A stretch of DNA of 64,000 bases from Microthrixaceae bacterium. GTDB taxonomy: Bacteria > Actinomycetota > Acidimicrobiia > Acidimicrobiales > Poriferisodalaceae. Below, piece by piece: positions 60,187 through 64,000 of this stretch; position 1 is the stretch's first letter; every line of letters starts with the position of its first letter. The position numbers and the translations under genes are program-made. Under the pieces are notes generated by a model, which saw nothing but the letters and a program-made list of their open reading frames with translations, was not told where the DNA came from and ran no database searches. The stretch lies in the NCBI GenBank assembly GCA_011523825.1, contig WTFX01000026.1, positions 392,321 to 456,320 of the forward strand, given 5' to 3'.

Positions 60187-61749
60187 TCAGTACCAGGCGT
60201 CCGGCACCGATGCCTTGCGATCCTCGACGAAGGCCTGCAGCTCCCGGTCGGCGGCGGGATCGAGCGGTGGGGGAGGCGCGTAGTCGGCGAGCATCTGCTT
60301 CCACTGCCGGTTGGCGCGCTGGGCCATGTCGAGCGCGCCTTCCTCAGACCATTGTTCGAACGAGCGGGTGTCGCACAGAGCGGCCTCGAAGTTGGCCGAC
60401 TCGAAGTTGGCCATCGTGTGAGCCGTCGCCAGGTAGTTCCCGCCCGGCCCGGCCTCGCTGAACGCCGCCCCGCCGAGCTCGTTGTCGTCGATGGTCAGGC
60501 CCTCCAGCAAGCGGTGCAACATGCCGCAGCGGTCGGCGTCCATCATGAACTTCTCGTACCCGACGGTCAGGCCGCCTTCGAGCCAGCCGGCCGCTTGCAG
60601 GATGAAGTTCGCACCGGCCAGCAGCCCCGGCGTCATCGCATCGGCGGATTCCTGCATGGCTTGGGCGTCGGCGATCTTCGAAGCGGTGTAGTGACCACCG
60701 CAGCGGAACGGCAGGCCCAGCCGCCGAGCGAGCTGACCGATCGCATAGGTCGCCAGCGTCGATTCGGCAGTGCCGAACGTCGGCGCGCCCGAACGCAGGT
60801 CCATGGTGGTCAGGAAGTTCCCGTAGATCATCGGCGCGCCGGGCCGCACGAGCTGGGTGAGCGCAATCCCGGTCATCGCTTCGGCGTGGGCCTGGGCGAT
60901 CAGCGCCGGCTGGGTGACCGGGCCCATGCCGCCGCCGATGATGAACGGCGAGATCAGGCAGCCCTGGTTGGCCCGGGCGTAGGCCTTCAGCGCACCGCTC
61001 ATGGTGTCGTCCCACACGAGCGGCGAGTTGACGTTCACGTTGCCCTGAATGACGCAGTGCGTGTCCATGAATGCGGCGCCGAATGCCGAGTCGAACACGA
61101 TCCGAGCCATTGCGATGGAGTCTTCGGCGCGCTCGGGAGCGGTCACGGCGCCCATGAACGGCTTGGCCGACCAGCGCAGGTGGGCGCTCACAATGTCGAG
61201 ATGCCGCTTGTTGACGGGGACGTCCACCGGCTCGCACACCGTGCCGCTGCCGTGAGGCAGCCACGGTGACATCCACGTCAGCTTCACGAAGTTCGCGAAG
61301 TCGGTGATGGTGGCATAGCGCCGGCCGACATCCAGATCGGTGACGAACGGCGGCCCGTAGACCGGCGCGAACACCACGTGGTCGCCGCCGATCTCGACAC
61401 GCCGGCCGTCGCGGCCCCACAGGGCGAACCGGCTCGGCGCGGTGGAGCACAGGTGACGGGCCAGACCGGGCTCGAAGCGCACCCGCACGCCGTCGATGCG
61501 CGCCCCGGCGGCCCGGAACAGCTCCAGCGCCTCGTCGTCGCCGCGAAACTCGACGCCGATCTCGTCAAGGATCCAGTCGGCGTGCGACTCCAACCGGGCT
61601 AGCGCGCTGTCATCCAGCAGTTCATAGGGAGGGATGCGGCGCCGCGGCGTCGACTGTTCCGCAGACGGCGCCGCGCCAGCAGTTCGTGCAGCGACCCGGC
61701 TCGAACGCCCCCGTCGCCCACCGCGCCCGCTGCGTTCGTCACCGGCCAT
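60187..61749 (-). CDS. MttB-family (non-pyrrolysine) methylamine methyltransferase-like protein
   Basis: A 520-residue TIM-barrel protein of the trimethylamine methyltransferase family: DWILDEIGVEFRGDDEALEL, HVVFAPVYGPPFVTDLDVG, KPFMGAVTAPERAEDSIAMA, VIQGNVNVNSPLVWDDTMSG and GGLTVGYEKFMMDADRCGML. No in-frame TAG is present, so it belongs to the non-pyrrolysine group that includes glycine betaine and proline betaine methyltransferases. It would need a corrinoid protein encoded elsewhere. The first 40 residues are Arg/Ala-rich. ATG 61749 is favoured. Confidence 0.88.
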   Translation of the reverse strand: MAGDERSGRGGRRGRSSRVAARTAGAAPSAEQSTPRRRIPPYELLDDSALARLESHADWILDEIGVEFRGDDEALELFRAAGARIDGVRVRFEPGLARHLCSTAPSRFALWGRDGRRVEIGGDHVVFAPVYGPPFVTDLDVGRRYATITDFANFVKLTWMSPWLPHGSGTVCEPVDVPVNKRHLDIVSAHLRWSAKPFMGAVTAPERAEDSIAMARIVFDSAFGAAFMDTHCVIQGNVNVNSPLVWDDTMSGALKAYARANQGCLISPFIIGGGMGPVTQPALIAQAHAEAMTGIALTQLVRPGAPMIYGNFLTTMDLRSGAPTFGTAESTLATYAIGQLARRLGLPFRCGGHYTASKIADAQAMQESADAMTPGLLAGANFILQAAGWLEGGLTVGYEKFMMDADRCGMLHRLLEGLTIDDNELGGAAFSEAGPGGNYLATAHTMANFESANFEAALCDTRSFEQWSEEGALDMAQRANRQWKQMLADYAPPPPLDPAADRELQAFVEDRKASVPDAWY

Positions 61750-61990
61750 CGGCACATTGTGGGCTACACCTCGCGACCGTCGTGGCCGCCACGTGCACCG
61801 CCCCGATCCGATCGTCTGGCATCCCACTCGACCTCCGCAGATCTGGTCGGCGCGGCCATCCCTACCGGCGCCGACGCAAGCCGCTCAGGTCCAACTTGAT
61901 GTGCCCGAGAGTGCCACGACGCCGCTGGCTACTGTGCTGTCGCTGCCCGAGAGGGCTTGGCAAGCGTCCGCAGAGCGAGAGGATGCCGAG

Positions 61991-62806
61991 ATGGCCGACA
62001 CTTACGAGAACCTGAGCATCGACGCTCCCGCCGAGGGCGTGACGCGCATCACCTTGGATCGGCCCGAGCGGTTGAACGCCCTCACCCACGGGCTGGTTGC
62101 CGATCTGCACAGCGCATTCAGCGCCGTCGACGCCGACCACGACACTCGTGCGGTCGTGCTCACCGGCGCCGGCCGCGGCTTCTGCGCCGGACTCGACCTC
62201 ACCGGCTTCGGCGGCGTGCCCGGCACCGAAGACCAAGGCGCGCCCCAGCGCGGCATGGCCGTGCAGCAGGAGATCGCCGAGCTGGTCCACCACATGCGCG
62301 ACGTGCGCCAACCGATCATCGCCGCCATCAACGGGGCGGCCGCCGGCGGCGGGTTCGCGCTCGCCTGCGCCTCCGACATCCGCTATTGCGCCGAGCGCGC
62401 CAAGTTCGGCACCGCGTTCGTACGGCTCGGCATCTCGGGCTGCGACATCGGCGTGAGCTGGATGCTGCCCCGCCTCATCGGCGCCTCCCGGGCATGGGAG
62501 CTGATGCTCACCGGCCGGGTCATCGACGCCGCCGAAGCCGACCGCATCGGGCTCGTCAGCGCCGTCACCCCCGACGACGGCCTCATGGATACCTGCCTGC
62601 GCGTCGCCGCCGAGATCGCCGCCAACAGCCCCTTCGGTGTGTGGATGACCAAGGAGGTCATGTGGTCGAATCTCGAGATCGGCAGCCTGCGCGCCGGCAT
62701 CGACCTCGAGAACCGCACCCAGATCATGTCCTCGCTCACCGAGGACAGCCGCGAGGCCATGGCCTCGTTCCTCGAACGCCGCCAAGTGAAGTGGTCCAAC
62801 CGCTGA
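61991..62806 (+). CDS. Enoyl-CoA hydratase/isomerase
   Basis: A 271-residue crotonase: VTRITLDRPERLNALTHGLV, LTGAGRGFCAGLDLTGFGG (oxyanion loop), INGAAAGGGFALACASDIRY and RLGISGCDIGVSWMLPRLIG. The second region lacks the classical Glu pair, as in many 1,2- and related isomerases. ATG 61991 is consistent with the family N-terminus; the frame is open further upstream without family signal. Confidence 0.88.
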   Translation: MADTYENLSIDAPAEGVTRITLDRPERLNALTHGLVADLHSAFSAVDADHDTRAVVLTGAGRGFCAGLDLTGFGGVPGTEDQGAPQRGMAVQQEIAELVHHMRDVRQPIIAAINGAAAGGGFALACASDIRYCAERAKFGTAFVRLGISGCDIGVSWMLPRLIGASRAWELMLTGRVIDAAEADRIGLVSAVTPDDGLMDTCLRVAAEIAANSPFGVWMTKEVMWSNLEIGSLRAGIDLENRTQIMSSLTEDSREAMASFLERRQVKWSNR

Positions 62807-62859
62807 CCTCCGCCGGAGCGAACGCGCCTCAGCAGAGCCGAGAACTACCTTCGCCCCTC

Positions 62860-64000
62860 ATGAGACATCTGCGACCCTTCCGGGTGGCCATGGCGCTCGT
62901 CCTGTGCACAGCGGTCCTGGCCATGCCGTTTCCGGCAGCGGCGCAGTCCAACGCATCGCTTGCCACCGTCGACGTCACTCGCTACGGCGGCGCTGACCGG
63001 TACGCCACCTCCCTGCTGATCGCCGAAGCAGTCGCAGCCGACGCCGGCGGCGAGCTGAAGTCGGTGGTGATGGTGTCGGGCGGGCACTGGGCCGATGCGG
63101 TGGTCGCGGCATCGATCGCAGGCGCCGCCGGAGCCCCGGTGCTCATGACGCCGCCCGACCAGCTGCGCGCCGACGCGCTCGAGTTCTTGCAGCGGGTCGG
63201 GGTGACGGAGGTGACCGTGGTGACGAGCGGTATCGGGGCGGATACGACGGTGTCCGAATTCGTGTTCTCGGCGCTCGACGACGTCGGCATCGACACGACT
63301 CGCGTTGGCGGACCCGACAGGTACCTCACGGGAGTTGCGGTGGCTCGCACGCTGGCATCCCCAGGCTCACTGTCGGACGCGGGGCCTTCGGCGATTGTCG
63401 CGAGCGGCGAGGTGTTCGCCGACGCGCTCGTCGCAGGCCCGATGTCGGCGAAGGCCCAGGTGCCGGTGCTGCTGACTCCCCAAGCCGAGCTCCACCCCGA
63501 TGTCGCCGAATATCTGGCCGACGCAGGCTTTCGCCATGTAGTGCTGATGGGGGGCACAGCGGCGATCTCGGAAGAGGTCGAAAGGAAGCTCACGGCCATC
63601 GGCTTCGTCGTGGACCGCTTGGCGGGTGCTTCACGATTCGAGACGGCGACCATGGCGGCCGCGTACGCCGATCGGACCTTCCCGAGCGATTGTTTCGATG
63701 GAAGCCAGGTCGGGCTGGCGCGCGCCCGTGTGCCGTTCGACTCGTTCAGCGCTGCGCCATTGCTTGCCCGCCTGTGTGCGCCGTTGCTGCTCACCGATCC
63801 CGGCAAGATTCCGTCCAGCACATCTGCGTTCCTCGACGACGTTCGCGCCGATGCCGACGCGCCCGTGTCGATGACGGTCTTCGGCGGCGACGCCGCTGTT
63901 TCCTGGCAGGCGCTCGACGGCTACGTCGGGTTGGGCTGCGGAGGGAGCAGCACCGACCCGCCAACGATGCTGTTCCGGGACCGCGATGCCGTCTCCGCAC
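62860..64000 (+). CDS. Cell-wall-binding-repeat-2 protein (cut by the window edge)
   Basis: A start with signal peptide (MRHLRPFRVAMALVLCTAVL ending PAAAQS) followed by at least three CWB2 units: RYGGADRYATSLLIAEAVAA, RVGGPDRYLTGVAVARTLAS and RLAGASRFETATMAAAYADR. Each unit has the GG/VV and VLLTP-type strand that binds cell-wall polymers. It runs off the right edge, so any catalytic domain downstream is unseen. Confidence 0.88.
   Translation, partial: MRHLRPFRVAMALVLCTAVLAMPFPAAAQSNASLATVDVTRYGGADRYATSLLIAEAVAADAGGELKSVVMVSGGHWADAVVAASIAGAAGAPVLMTPPDQLRADALEFLQRVGVTEVTVVTSGIGADTTVSEFVFSALDDVGIDTTRVGGPDRYLTGVAVARTLASPGSLSDAGPSAIVASGEVFADALVAGPMSAKAQVPVLLTPQAELHPDVAEYLADAGFRHVVLMGGTAAISEEVERKLTAIGFVVDRLAGASRFETATMAAAYADRTFPSDCFDGSQVGLARARVPFDSFSAAPLLARLCAPLLLTDPGKIPSSTSAFLDDVRADADAPVSMTVFGGDAAVSWQALDGYVGLGCGGSSTDPPTMLFRDRDAVSA

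Noticed and set aside
60187..61749. Pyrrolysine use in the MttB homologue.
   Set aside because: The frame has no internal TAG. The protein belongs to the non-pyrrolysine branch.

Overview
The window looks like chromosome from a high-GC actinobacterium, most likely a member of the class Acidimicrobiia. This is inferred from gene content, not from a marker gene. The supporting signs are two F420-type luciferase-like oxidoreductases, cell-wall-binding-repeat-2 proteins, lipoproteins with Thr/Pro-rich stalks, an RCC1-repeat lipoprotein, a DUF222/HNH nuclease, frequent GTG starts and dense, often overlapping genes. I found no rRNA, tRNA, CRISPR array, integrase or transposase.

Bases 1-23,300 are accessory DNA. 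A 1.26-kb cassette with a Fic protein and an HTH protein (the 'mobile mystery A/B' pair) sits between 52-bp direct repeats; one repeat is a duplicate of the 3' end of the neighbouring gene. That neighbour is a CMD/AhpD-like peroxidase read through an in-frame TGA, with a SECIS-like hairpin directly after it, so it is a predicted selenoprotein. Next come a PIN toxin with an XRE-ImmA partner, then a four-gene ubiquitin-like operon (Ubl, E2-E1 fusion, DUF6527, and a DUF6642 protein with a caspase/CHAT-like His/Cys pair). A GIY-YIG nuclease heads this operon, and it is transcribed divergently from an XRE/ImmA pair. Bases 8,900-16,600 hold surface-protein genes with three C13 homopolymer tracts (G13 on the + strand). 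One tract separates a signal peptide from a giant Fn3/LRR/RTX protein by a frameshift, which points to phase variation. Bases 17,000-23,300 hold an NYN nuclease and a DUF5131 (Gp37/68) gene that diverge around a small two-hairpin RNA candidate, a second partly deleted copy of that unit, a HigBA-like pair, an orphan XRE repressor with a perfect operator, an ABC exporter, and a convergent nucleotidyltransferase/HEPN pair.

From 23,300 to 64,000 the DNA is ordinary chromosomal metabolism. It holds SDR, VOC, flavin and F420 oxidoreductases, a two-subunit 3-oxoacid CoA-transferase, an amidase with a cupin, a CaiB CoA-transferase followed by an acyl-CoA-dehydrogenase-fold enzyme, two enoyl-CoA hydratases, an MFS transporter and several lipoproteins. 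The 52-63 kb part groups a gamma-butyrobetaine-hydroxylase-like dioxygenase, a sarcosine-oxidase-like flavoenzyme and a non-pyrrolysine MttB-family methyltransferase, which suggests breakdown of quaternary or methylated amines. The window ends inside a cell-wall-binding-repeat protein.
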